Assembly: GCA_963808965.1 (NCBI GenBank)
Contig: CAWEHU010000013.1
Coordinates: forward strand, 23,137-87,136
Direction: 5' to 3'
Length of the DNA: 64,000 nucleotides
From: CAWEHU01 sp963808965
GTDB lineage: Bacteria; Pseudomonadota; Alphaproteobacteria; Acetobacterales; Acetobacteraceae
The translations under genes and the position numbers were made by a program. This document shows, in pieces, positions 53,429-62,910 of this stretch (position 1 is its first letter; every line of letters starts with the position of its first letter). The notes under the pieces were generated by a model, which made no database searches, was not told where the DNA came from, and saw only the letters and a list, made by a program, of their open reading frames with translations.

Positions 53429-55251
53429 ATGGGCGTCATCTATCACGCGCATGCCCGCTTCCTTGACCGGAAGCTGGGAAGAGTGACCGTGCCGGCTCCG
53501 GTCGATCCCGGGACGCCGAACGCGCCCTGGTGGTACGACTACATCGCCGGCAAGGCCCGCGAGCTGGCGCAGGTGGGTTTCACCGCGATCATGTACCCGC
53601 CGGTCAGCAAGACGCAGAGCGGACGTTATCCCACGGGTGACGGTTACGGCGTGTTCGACCATTACGACATTGGCTGGAAGAACCAGGTGGGCGCGATCGA
53701 GACGCGGTTCGGCAACCGTGAGCAACTGCAACGCTCGATCGCGATTGCTCGAGCCTGCGGGCTCGACGTCTATCTCGACGTCGTCATGCACCAGGTGTCG
53801 GGATCCAACGGCGGAGACGGGGTCTACCGCTACCTCGGCGCGGATGGTGCGCCCGGCATCGGTCGTTTCCCCAAGAACCCCGGTTGCTTCCGCGGCAACC
53901 CGCCGCGCCGTCCGGAAGATCCGGTGCCGTCGCCGCCCAATGATTTCGCCTTTGGTGACGAGTTCGTCTATCAGAATTGCGATCCGCCGCGCTACACGAT
54001 TGATGGCATGCTGGGGTTTGGCGATTGGTTGACGCGCTCCCTCGACGTGCAAGGCTACCGCGTGGACGACGTCAAGGGCACTTGGGTTGGCTTCGTCAAG
54101 GAATGGATGACCTCGCGGGCGATGGCATCCCGTTTCTGCGTGTCGGAATATTTCGACGGCAGCCCCGGTGCATTGAACTGGTGGGCGCAGGATCAGATGG
54201 GCGGGCGCTCCGCAGTGTACGATTTCACCCTGCATTGGGCGCTGCAAGGCATGTGCGACTATGGCGCTGATATGCGTTCAATGGACCGCGCCGGTTATAT
54301 AGCAACCTCGCCCTTGGGCGCCGTGACCTTCGTCGATAATCCCGATACCGACCTTTCTCCGGGCGAACAGATCATCAGTTCGAAACTGCTGGCCTACGCC
54401 TATATCCTTACAGCAGAGGGATATCCCGCGGTCTATCACAAGGACTATGCGGAGGAGCGGGGCTGTTACGGCCTCAAGCGCTGGATCGACAATCTGGTAT
54501 GGATCCACGAGCACCTTGCCAACGGCACGACGGTGACGCGCTACGCCGATGACCGCGTGATTGTACTGGAGCGACAGAGTTGGCCCGGGCTTTTGACAGC
54601 GATCAGCAACGATCCTTGGAGCCATCGCGGCATCACCTGCCAGACTTCATTTCCGCCGGGGACGCAATTGCACGATTATACCGGTCGACATGGGGACATC
54701 TGGACCGACGCCCGGGGTCAGGCGAGCTTCGTGGTTCCCAGCAACGCTTTCGGCAGCGGCCAGTCCTATCTCTGCTTTTCCCGCACCGGCCAGGGTGAAG
54801 CGCCTGCTCCGCACGGACATCCGACGCAGCAGAGCTTCTTCGGTGCCCCGGATCTCGACATTCCGGGGCTGGGAAACGGCAAGACCGTAACGCTGCCGCG
54901 CATTTACCTGGCGGTGCATTCCCGGCTTCGTGCGGAACTTGAGCTGGATCGGCGAGCCTGGACCAATGCCACAGCCGTCACTCTGGACCTTACGGACCCG
55001 GCTGGCGGAGTGGTAACGCGGCACCACTGGAACTCCTCCTCCGGCTCGGCATTCGACGTCAACGTCGATGCTGGCGGCTGGTATACGCTTCGGCTGTCCG
55101 CTGCGGGCATGGTCACAGCGCAGCCTTTCGAACTGGCGATCACGTATACGGCACCGCAGACTCTGTCAGAGTCTACAAAGGCGGTTCAGCATGTGATGTC
55201 TCGCATCATCTGCGGGCGTTGCTCGTTGACGGGAAGGGGGGAAAGTCATGA
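53429..55251 (+). CDS. GH13-type alpha-amylase-like protein, C-terminal frame uncertain
   Basis: TIM-barrel amylase: LAQVGFTAIMYPPVSKTQSG, DVYLDVVMHQVSG (region I), GYRVDDVKGTW (region II Asp), FCVSEYFDG (region III Glu), VTFVDNPDTD (region IV). The His of the usual region IV FVxNHD is Pro here, and region II has Gly after the Lys where most have His. The frame stays open to 56260 over two other genes, which cannot be right. One added base in the G6 run at 55236-55241 would end it at TGA 55249-55251, overlapping the next ATG; a stop at 55194-55196 is another option. Confidence 0.75.
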
Positions 55252-55724
55252 CCGATGCAATGGCCCCGCGCGTGCCGAGTTTGGAGTTCGTATGCCAGGC
55301 GGATGTCCGCGTCGCGGAGCCGCTCGAGCTGGGCCAAGTCTCGGGAAGGCGCAAGCGCGTGATTCCGATCCTTGGAGGCGAAGTGTCCGGCCCGCGACTG
55401 ACGGCGGAGGTTCTCGCGGGCGGGGCGGATTGGCAGGCAATCGGCTCCGACGGTGTGACCGAGGTGCTGGCCCGCTACACGCTCCGGGCCGAAGATGGGG
55501 CGCTGATCTCGGTCACGAACCGGGGCGTGCGGCGCGGGCCGCCGGAGGTCATCCGGCGACTGGTCGCGGGCGAAACAGTCGATCCGGCGCTGTATTACTT
55601 TCGAGCGACTCCTGTCTTCGAGGTGGGAGCGGGGCCGCACCAATGGCTGATGCAGAGCGTGTTCGTCTGCACGGGGGCGCGCTGGCCCGACCGCGTCGTG
55701 TTGCATTTCTTCGCCGTCCAGTGA
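55248..55724 (+). CDS. DUF3237 family protein
   Basis: 158 residues; ATG 55248. DUF3237 pattern: SLEFVCQADVRVAEPLELG, RRKRVIPILGGEVSGPRLTAEVLAGGADWQ, ARYTLRAEDGALISVTNRG, YFRATPVFEVGAGPHQWL. Small beta-barrel proteins of unknown function frequently near esterases and aromatic catabolism genes, as here. GGGGGG-AAA precedes the start as ribosome site. Confidence 0.88.
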   Translation: MTDAMAPRVPSLEFVCQADVRVAEPLELGQVSGRRKRVIPILGGEVSGPRLTAEVLAGGADWQAIGSDGVTEVLARYTLRAEDGALISVTNRGVRRGPPEVIRRLVAGETVDPALYYFRATPVFEVGAGPHQWLMQSVFVCTGARWPDRVVLHFFAVQ

Positions 55725-55757
55725 TCGTGTGCATTCAGCACCGGAGGGCGCACCGAG

Positions 55758-56978
55758 ATGGAACAGTCAGGAAGATTGGGCCGCAGGGCGTTTCTCGGCG
55801 GGGCCGCAGCGGGGGTGGGCGGGATAGGGCCGGGGCGTGCGCAGCCGGCCCCGGTTCGCATCGGCGTCCTGGAGGACATGAGCACCGCGATGGCCTCGGT
55901 GTACGGCCAGGGCTCGGTGATCGCGGCCGAACTGGCGCTCGAAGATTTCGGCCCGGAGGTCGCCGGGCGCCGGATCGAGCTCGTCTCCGCCGATCATCGG
56001 AGCAAGCCCGACATCGCGACGGCGATCGCCCGCGAATGGTTCGACCAGCAGGGCGTGAGCATGATCACGGGACTGGACAATTCCGCGATCGCGCTCAGCG
56101 TCCAGGCGCTTGCGCGCGAGAAGAACCGGATCAGCATCATCACCGGCTCGGGTGCGACCGAAATCACCGGCGCGCAGTGCTCGCCGAACGGGCTCCATTG
56201 GGTGATCGACGCTTATGCCTTGGCCCACGCGGTGCCGAGGCCACTGCTCGCCGCAGGTGACAAGACCTGGTTCAATGTTGTCGCGGACATCACACTCGGC
56301 AAGTCGCTGGTAAAGGAGATCACCCCGGTCATCGAGGCCGGCGGCGGCCGCATCGTCGGCCAGGTCTTTCACCCGCTGCTCGCCTCCGACTTGTCGTCGT
56401 TCATCATCGAGGCACAGTCGTCGCGAGCGCAGGTGATCGGCCTGTTCGATGTCGGCGGCGACGCGGTGAACGCGATCAAACAGGCGTCCGAGTTCGGGGT
56501 CATCGCGGGCGGGCAGAAGCTCGCGGGCCTATGGCTGACCGTCACCGATATCCATGCCGTCGGCCTGCCCACGGCGCAGCAGATCTACTTCGCCGAGGCG
56601 TTCTACTGGGACCAGGACGATCAGGCCAGGGCGTGGTCGAAGCGATTCATGGCGCGGGCCAAGGCAGCGCCCAACAGTTTCCAGGCCGGGGTGTACGGCG
56701 CCATCGCGCACTACCTGAAGGCGGTGCGCCGGGCAGGCACCACCGATGCCGCCGAGGTGATGGCGAGCATGCGCGCCCTCCCGGTTCAGGATTTCATGAC
56801 CCATGACGGTGTCGTACGCATCGACGGGCGCGTGATTTGCGACGTCCATATCCTGCAAGCGAAGCGACCGGAAGAAAGCCAAGGCGAGTGGGATCTGGCG
56901 CGGATCGTGGGGACGCTGCCCGGACCGGAGGCCTTCCGCCCGCTGGCTCAAAGCGATTGCCCGCTGGTCAAGCGATGA
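55758..56978 (+). CDS. Tat-exported branched-chain-type ABC substrate-binding protein
   Basis: 406 residues. GRRAFLGGAAAGVGG is a Tat-type signal. The Leu/Ile/Val-binding fold follows: VRIGVLEDMSTAMASVYGQGSVIAAELALEDFG, VSMITGLDNSAIALSVQALA, FNVVADITLGKSLVKEI. No permease or ATPase genes are adjacent, so it is an orphan receptor; the location suggests an aromatic or plant-derived ligand. Confidence 0.9.
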   Translation: MEQSGRLGRRAFLGGAAAGVGGIGPGRAQPAPVRIGVLEDMSTAMASVYGQGSVIAAELALEDFGPEVAGRRIELVSADHRSKPDIATAIAREWFDQQGVSMITGLDNSAIALSVQALAREKNRISIITGSGATEITGAQCSPNGLHWVIDAYALAHAVPRPLLAAGDKTWFNVVADITLGKSLVKEITPVIEAGGGRIVGQVFHPLLASDLSSFIIEAQSSRAQVIGLFDVGGDAVNAIKQASEFGVIAGGQKLAGLWLTVTDIHAVGLPTAQQIYFAEAFYWDQDDQARAWSKRFMARAKAAPNSFQAGVYGAIAHYLKAVRRAGTTDAAEVMASMRALPVQDFMTHDGVVRIDGRVICDVHILQAKRPEESQGEWDLARIVGTLPGPEAFRPLAQSDCPLVKR

Positions 56979-57016
56979 CTGTTGAGCCGAATGCCGATCA
57001 AGGAGGAGGAAACGCG

Positions 57017-58750
57017 ATGAAACTTCGAAACGCGCTTGCCATGCTCTGCACCGGAACCGCTTTGGCGAGCGTGCTGGCCACTCCAGGAATTGCACAGGAG
57101 AGCACCCCCGGACAGAAATGCGCGGCGATCGTCTCGTTCCCGTGGCGTTCCGATACGCAGATTACTGGCGCTCAGGAAATCCCAGCCAATTCGGTGCGCG
57201 CCAACGGAAATCCAAACGGTCCGTTCCTCCCGGCGCACTGCAAGGTGAATGGCGTGATCGACGCCCGGCCCAGTGATATTCCGGGCAACACGCTCGGGAT
57301 CGGTTTCGAGCTTCGACTGCCCGACACCTGGAACGGCCGTTTTTTCTTCCAGGGCGGGGGCGGCTTCGATGGCGTGGTCGCCGAAGCGAACGGGGTCATC
57401 ACCAGTTCGACGAGGGGCCTGCAAGCCGCCATCACCCGCGGCTTCGCCGTAGCCTCGACCGATGCCGGGCACGAGAGCAGCCATGTTCCGCCGAACACCG
57501 ATACTCGCGCAGCCCTCGACCCGCAGGCGCGCATCGACAATGGCTACAACGCCGTCCTGCAGGTCACGCTGCTCGCGCGACAGATCATGACGCAATATTA
57601 TGGCGAGCTGCCGAAGCGCTCCTACTTCGTCGGCTGCTCCAACGGCGGCCGGCAGGGGATGGTCGCCACGCAGCGCTATCCCGAGCTGTTCGATGGCATC
57701 GTGGCCGGCGACCCCGCCTTCGATCTGACCCGCGCCAACATCGCCTGGGACTGGAACACACGCATTCTCCTCGCGATCGCGCCGAAGGACGCTTCCGGGA
57801 ATCCCGTCCTGAGCCAGGCACTGACCGATGCCGACCTGACGCTGCTCTCGAACGCCATCATCAACAAGTGCGATGCGCGGGACGGTCTCGCCGATGGCCT
57901 CATCTCCGATACCGTGCATCGCTGCACCTTCGATCCCGGCGTGCTGCAATGCCAGGCCGGACAAAGCAGCGGCTGCCTGACCGAGGCCAAGGTCAATGCG
58001 ATCCGCGCGATCTATTGGGGACCACACACTTCCTGGGGACAGCCGCTTTATACTCACTGGACCGAAGGCGGCGAGGCAGGTCCGACCGGGTGGCGGCTTT
58101 GGCTTCTGGGAAGCGGCCCTGCTTCCACGGGAGGAGATCAGACGTTTAGCACGCCCACCTCGCCTCCGAATCAGCAGGCCTTCGTCTCGGGCTGGATGCC
58201 CAATGTCGCCTTCACGCCGCCCGAGCCTGATTTCGATTACCTGCAGTTCAACTTCGATACAGATCCACAGCGGATGGGCGCCTCGAACAGTATCTTCACC
58301 GCATACAGGTTCAACGAAGGCAGATTTTTCCGGCAAGGCGGCAAAATCCTCGCCTATTACGGCATGAGCGATCCGGCCTTCAGCGCTTACGACTACATCG
58401 ACTGGTACCGTGAGTTGGCGGCACGGTTCGGCGGTCTTCAGCAACTGCGAGATTCGGCTCGGCTATTCCTGATTCCCGGCATGAATCATTGCAGCGGCGG
58501 ACAGGCGCTCGATGTCTTCGACCCGCTCACCGCTCTCGTCAATTGGGTAGAGAACGGTACCGCGCCGGACGCGATTGTCGCGACCGGCAACGCGTTCCCA
58601 GGGCGGAGCCGACCACTCTGCGCCTATCCCGAAATCGCGGTTTATACCGGCCAGGGCAGCACGGAAGACGCCGCGAATTTCCGTTGCGTTCCAGCAGCCT
58701 CAGGCAGCGACTTGGCGGCCGCTCGGGATAACACGGGATCGTCCCGCTAG
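57017..58750 (+). CDS. tannase/feruloyl esterase family protein
   Basis: 577 residues; ATG 57017 has a strong AAGGAGGAGG at 56999-57008. Signal peptide ends about GIAQES. Serine esterase of the tannase family: RLPDTWNGRFFFQGGGGFDG, nucleophile FVGCSNGGRQGM, FDGIVAGDPAFDL, LFLIPGMNHCSGG with the acidic and His regions. It would hydrolyse gallate or hydroxycinnamate esters outside the cytoplasm. A related, broken copy follows at 58790. Confidence 0.93.
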   Translation: MKLRNALAMLCTGTALASVLATPGIAQESTPGQKCAAIVSFPWRSDTQITGAQEIPANSVRANGNPNGPFLPAHCKVNGVIDARPSDIPGNTLGIGFELRLPDTWNGRFFFQGGGGFDGVVAEANGVITSSTRGLQAAITRGFAVASTDAGHESSHVPPNTDTRAALDPQARIDNGYNAVLQVTLLARQIMTQYYGELPKRSYFVGCSNGGRQGMVATQRYPELFDGIVAGDPAFDLTRANIAWDWNTRILLAIAPKDASGNPVLSQALTDADLTLLSNAIINKCDARDGLADGLISDTVHRCTFDPGVLQCQAGQSSGCLTEAKVNAIRAIYWGPHTSWGQPLYTHWTEGGEAGPTGWRLWLLGSGPASTGGDQTFSTPTSPPNQQAFVSGWMPNVAFTPPEPDFDYLQFNFDTDPQRMGASNSIFTAYRFNEGRFFRQGGKILAYYGMSDPAFSAYDYIDWYRELAARFGGLQQLRDSARLFLIPGMNHCSGGQALDVFDPLTALVNWVENGTAPDAIVATGNAFPGRSRPLCAYPEIAVYTGQGSTEDAANFRCVPAASGSDLAAARDNTGSSR

Positions 58751-58789
58751 CGCCTCGTACGGCAGCGGTCAAAGAGAGGGAGGGATAAC

Positions 58790-58887
58790 ATGAGAGACAA
58801 GCTGATTGCTGAGCTATTTGGAGCGGCGTGCCGCCCGGCGCGAGGCGCGCGGTATCCGCGGCTGTTCTCCTCGCCGGGACGATGCTA
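58790..58887 (+). pseudogene. 5' fragment of a second tannase-family gene, cut by IS insertion
   Basis: ATG 58790 with ribosome site GAGAGGGAGGG opens a leader. The hydrophobic part AVSAAVLLAGTML is read one frame away, so one indel is present before it. The fragment ends at the TA (58886-58887) used by the insertion element. Joined to bases from 61207 it reads AGTMLSPARAADSCADVANY, a normal signal peptide and mature start. Confidence 0.75.
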
Positions 58888-60123
58888 GTGCTTCACGTCA
58901 TTGACAGTGAGTAGAATGTCCGAATCGATGGCTCTGCATCGCAGTGACGGAGCTGATTCGTGGCCGCCAAAGAGATCGCCGTAAAGAAGTATGTCGTGAA
59001 GCTGACCGCTGAAGAGCGAGAGCGGCTGGATACCTTGATCCGTAGCGGCAAACATTCCGCACAAAAGCTGACGAAGGCCCGCATTCTGTTGAAGGCCGAC
59101 GCCTCGGAGGCGGGCGAAGCATGGAGTGACAGCCGGATCGCATCGGCCCTGGACACCAGCCTGGCGACGGTCGCCAGAACCCGGCAGCAACTGGTTGAAG
59201 AAGGGTTCGATGCCGTCCTGACGCGCAAACACTCGCCGTCGTCGGCCAGACCCCGTATTTTCGACGGCGCCAAAGAGGCCAAACTGATCGCCCTGGCCTG
59301 CTCAGAACCACCCAAGGGGCACGCGCGATGGACGTTGCGCCTGCTGGAAGACCAAGTTGTGGAACTGAACATCGTCGGCCGGGCCAGCGACAACACGATC
59401 GGGCGGACGTTGAAAAAAACCTCCTTAAGCCGCACCTGAAACAGCAATTCGTCATTCCGCCGGAGGCCAACGCCGCGTTCGTGGCCGCCATGGAAGATGT
59501 GCTGGAAGTCTATCACAGACCACATGATCCAGCCTGTCCGGTAGTCTGCGTGGACGAGACGTCGAAGCAACTCACCGCTGAGACACGTTTACCGATCCCA
59601 GCGAAGTCAGGCCAGCCGGCACGCTATGATCATGATACGCACGCAATGGAACAGCCAATCTGTTCATGATGTTCGCACCATTGGAAGGCTGGCGGCAGGT
59701 CGAGGTGACCGATCGCCATACCGCCTTGGATTATGCGCAGGTTCTCAAGCAATTGTCGGACACGCACTTCCCAGCGGCCAAGAAGATCGTTCTCGTGCAG
59801 GACAATCTCAGTACCCACAAGCCTGCTTCACTCTACGAAGCCTTTCCCGCCGAGGAGGCACGCCGGCTCGTCGAGCGGTTCGAGTGGCACTACACGCCGA
59901 AGCACGGAAGTTGGCTTGACATGGCTGAATCCGAACTTGGTGTGCTGTCCTCCCAGTGCCTCGATCGGCGCATTCCAGACAAACAGGCTCTGATCGAGGA
60001 AGTCGCAGCTTGGCAGAACGGTCGCAACAAGAATCATGCTAAAGCCGAATGGCAGTTCACCACGGCCGATGCCCGCATCAAGCTGAAGAGGCTGTACCCA
60101 GCTTTATGAAAGACTCAGGGCAC
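58888..60123 (+). mobile_element. IS630-type insertion sequence, first of two in tandem
   Basis: About 1.24 kb flanked by TA on both sides (58886-58887 and 60124-60125), the IS630/Tc1-mariner target. Ends are inverted: left GTGCTTCACGTCATT, right (reverse complement) GTGCCCTGAGTCTTT, identical at GTGC and several positions after. It contains one transposase gene in pieces. Left boundary is fixed by the restored tannase reading frame. Confidence 0.85.
58960..60109 (+). pseudogene. IS630-family transposase, frameshifted
   Basis: GTG 58960 opens the helix-turn-helix part (VKLTAEERERLDTLIRSGKHSAQKLTKARILLKAD). After a run of seven A at 59413-59419 the protein continues one frame over (KPHLKQQFVIPPEANAAFVAAMEDVLEVY..VVCVDETSK). 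It shifts again near 59650 into FAPLEGWRQVEVTDR, VLVQDNLSTHKP, HGSWLDMAESELG. DDE residues are Asp in CVDET, Asp in VQDN and Glu in ESELG. The A-run slip may be programmed; the second break probably inactivates it or is an error. Confidence 0.85.
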
Positions 60124-60125
60124 TA

Positions 60126-61204
60126 GAGCGAAGCTGACCTGACTGGAATTGCGTTTTTTGCCTTCCGGCGCGGGGGTGACCTGTGATTCGTAGGCCTCCG
60201 GTATGAAACCGGAGGCGATGATGGGTTGGTGCCGGGGGCGGGCGTATTCGCAAGATGTGCGCGACCGTGTGCTGGCTGGGGTTGCGGATGGCTTTTCCGT
60301 CCGCGATGTAGCGGATCAGTTTCAGGTGAGCCCGTCCTATGTGGTCAAGGCTTGGCAGCGGCTTCATCGGACGGGGGAGAGATCGGCTCGACCGCAGCGT
60401 TCGCATACGCCGCGCAAGCTCTCCGAGGAGCAGCACGCGGCGATCCGGGCGCGAGTGAAAGAGGAGCCGGACGCGACGATCGCCGAGCTGCGCGCCTGGG
60501 TGGTTCGGGAACACGGCATCTCGGTCAGCCTTGCAAGCACGTGGACGACGCTGGCCCGTTTGGGGCTGACGCTCAAAAAAAAGCGCTGCACGCCGCCGAA
60601 CAGACACGCCCAGACGTGGCCGCGGCTCGTGCCGAGTGGGCCAAGCAGCAGCCCGAGCTTGATCCAGCCAGGCTGGTCTTTCTCGATGAAACTTGGACCA
60701 CGACGAACATGATTTGCCGGTTCGGGCGAAGCCCCCGAGGAGAGCGGGTCATCGGCGCTGTGCCATACGGACATTGGAAGACCTCGACCTTCGTCGCGGC
60801 GCTCCGTCATGACGGCCTGACCGCGCCTCTGGTGCTGGACGGCGCTATGAATGGCGAGGCCTTTCTCGCCTATGTGCAGCAGTTCCTCGCGCCGACGCTG
60901 CAGCCACAAGACGCGGTGATTATGGACAACCTTCCCGCTCACAAGGTCGCCGGAGTACACGAGGCAATTGAGGGGGCGGGCGCACGCCTACTTTATACTC
61001 CCGCCGTACAGCCCGGATCTGAACCCAATCGAACAGGTCTTCGCCAAGCTGAAGTCGCTGCTGCGTACCGCTGCTTGCAGAACGGTCGAGGCGCTGTGGA
61101 CCTTGCTCGGCAAACTGCTCGCAGAATTTCCTCCCAGGGTATGCGCGAACTATTTTGCTCATTGCGGATACAGGCCGAACGGGGAAAATTAAGCTGATTT
61201 CGTC
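60126..61204 (+). mobile_element. second IS630-type insertion sequence, adjacent to the first
   Basis: About 1.08 kb between TA 60124-60125, shared with the first element, and TA 61205-61206. Ends are weakly inverted: left GAGCGAAGCTGACCT, right (reverse complement) GACGAAATCAGCTT. It carries a different IS630-type transposase. After TA 61205-61206 the tannase frame resumes exactly. Confidence 0.75.
60203..61192 (+). pseudogene. IS630-family transposase (second element), frameshifted
   Basis: MKPEAMMGWCRGRAYSQDVRDRVLAGVADG, a Winged-helix start at 60203, runs to a run of eight or nine A at about 60576 (LGLTLKKK). The DDE domain is in the next frame: LVFLDETWTTTNM, GAVPYGHWKTSTFVAALRHDG, AVIMDNLPAHKV. 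A last shift near 60985 leads into FILPPYSPDLNPIEQVFAKLKSLLR, giving Asp, Asp, Glu. The A-run is the usual place for programmed frameshifting in this family; the last slip is not. Confidence 0.85.
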
Positions 61205-62850
61205 TAAGCCCGGCGAGAGCGGCAGATAGCTGCGCCGACGTCGCGAACTACGCACTGCCCGATACGGCCATCACCACGGCGCAGGAAAATCCCGCCGCCA
61301 ACGGTCTGCCGGCGCATTGTGAGGTGATCGGCCGGATCAATCAGCGCATCGGCGCGGACAACCTCCCGTTTAGCATCGGGTTCCATTTGCGAATGCCCGA
61401 TGACTGGAACGGGCGGTTCTATTTCCAGGGCGGCGGCGGCACGGATGGCACGCTGCCGAACTCGCTCACCGCCCGGCGAGCCGCAGGTGTTGCCGCTCGG
61501 CTATGCGGTCATTTCCATCGATGGCGGCCACGATAAATACGTTCGACAACGATCGGAATGCGGGCGGCACGGCAGCGTTCGGGCTTGATCCGCAGGCCAG
61601 GACCGACTACGGCTACAACGCGGTTGATCGCACGACGCTGACCGGCAAGAGCATCGTGACCAGCTACTACGGTCGGGCACCGCAATATTCGTATTTCGAC
61701 GGCTGCTCGAACGGCGGCCGGCAAGCCATGGTCGCATCCCAGCGTTTCCCCAACTACTTCGACGGCATCGTCGCGGGGTCGCCTGGGTTCGATCTGCCCA
61801 AGGCGGCGGTCGCCGAAGCCTGGAACGAACAGGCGCTTGAACCGCTCGCGACGCGGACCGACGTGAACGGGCAGCCCTATCTTCCCGACACCTTCTCCGA
61901 CTCCGACTTGCAGCTCGCCGCTAATGCGGTGCTGGCGGCCTGCGACGGGCTGGACGGGCTCAAGGACGGCATCATCGACGACTACAGCGCATGCACCACG
62001 CGCCGCGTCCTGCCGCAATTGCAAGCCGTGCAATGCGCTGGTGCGAAGGACGCAAGCTGCCTCAGCGGCGGGCAGGTGAATGCGCTGCTCCGAATTTTCG
62101 CCGAAGGCGCGCGCAACTCCGAAGGTGAGGCCCTCTACACACGGTTCCGTGGGACGCGGGGATCACCGGCACGGCCTCCATGCGCCAATGGAGCCTTGGG
62201 ACGCCGGCGCAGCCCGGCCAGCCGCTTGTAAACAACGCGCTAAACCTGACGCTCGGGGGCGGATCGCTACCGCTGGTCTTTATCACACCGCCGGTTCCGG
62301 TTCCGGTGAACCAACTGGCCGCGTACATCTTCGGCTTCAACTTCGATGTCGATGCGCCCAAAATCTACGCGCGAACGTCCGTTTACACCAAATCGTCAAT
62401 TCAGTTCATGACCGCGCGCTCGCCCGACCGCACCGCGTTCGGCAGAACGGCGGCAAGATGATCATCTATCACGGCCTCTCCGATGGCGTGTTTTCTCCGT
62501 TGGACACGATCCGCTGGTAAAATGCCATGGACCGCCGGATGGGCCACCACAGGATTTCGTGCGTCTGTTCCTGGTCCCCGGCATGGGACATTGCGGAGGC
62601 GGGGTGGCGACCAACTCCTTCTCGCCGTTCACGGCTCTGGTGAGTTGGGTCGAGAAGGGGATCGCCCCAGAGCGGCTGGTCGCGAGCGCGGGCGCGAGCA
62701 CGCCCTGGCCGGGGCGCACGCGACCGCTCTGCACGAGCAGCGCGCTATAGGGGCAACGGCAGCATCGAGGACGCGGCGAATTTCGTCTGTGCGGCGCAGA
62801 GCGAGCGAGGCAGCACAACATCGTCAGGGAGCGACGGGGTTGGGCAATAG
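61205..62850 (+). pseudogene. 3' part of the IS-split second tannase/feruloyl esterase gene
   Basis: Resumes at LSPARAADSCADVANYALPDTA, IGFHLRMPDDWNGRFYFQGGGGTDG, then with further frame changes YFDGCSNGGRQAMVASQRFPNYFDGIVAGSPGFD (nucleophile Ser present), LVNNALNLTLGGGSLPLVF, MIIYHGLSDGVFSPLD, LFLVPGMGHCGGG and GSIEDAANFVCAA. At least four indels or stops lie between 61480 and 62755. The end at TAG 62848-62850 matches the C terminus of the intact paralogue at 57017. Probably dead through the insertions, whatever the indels. Confidence 0.85.
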
Positions 62851-62910
62851 GGCGCAGGAACAGAACCAATGATCACGAATAGCCATCCCCGCAGATAGAG
62901 GAAGCGAAGA

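Noticed and set aside
53429..56260. 943-residue amylase fusion protein
   Set aside because: The part after about 55,200 is an out-of-frame reading of the DUF3237 and binding-protein genes; the stop is lost by a probable indel.
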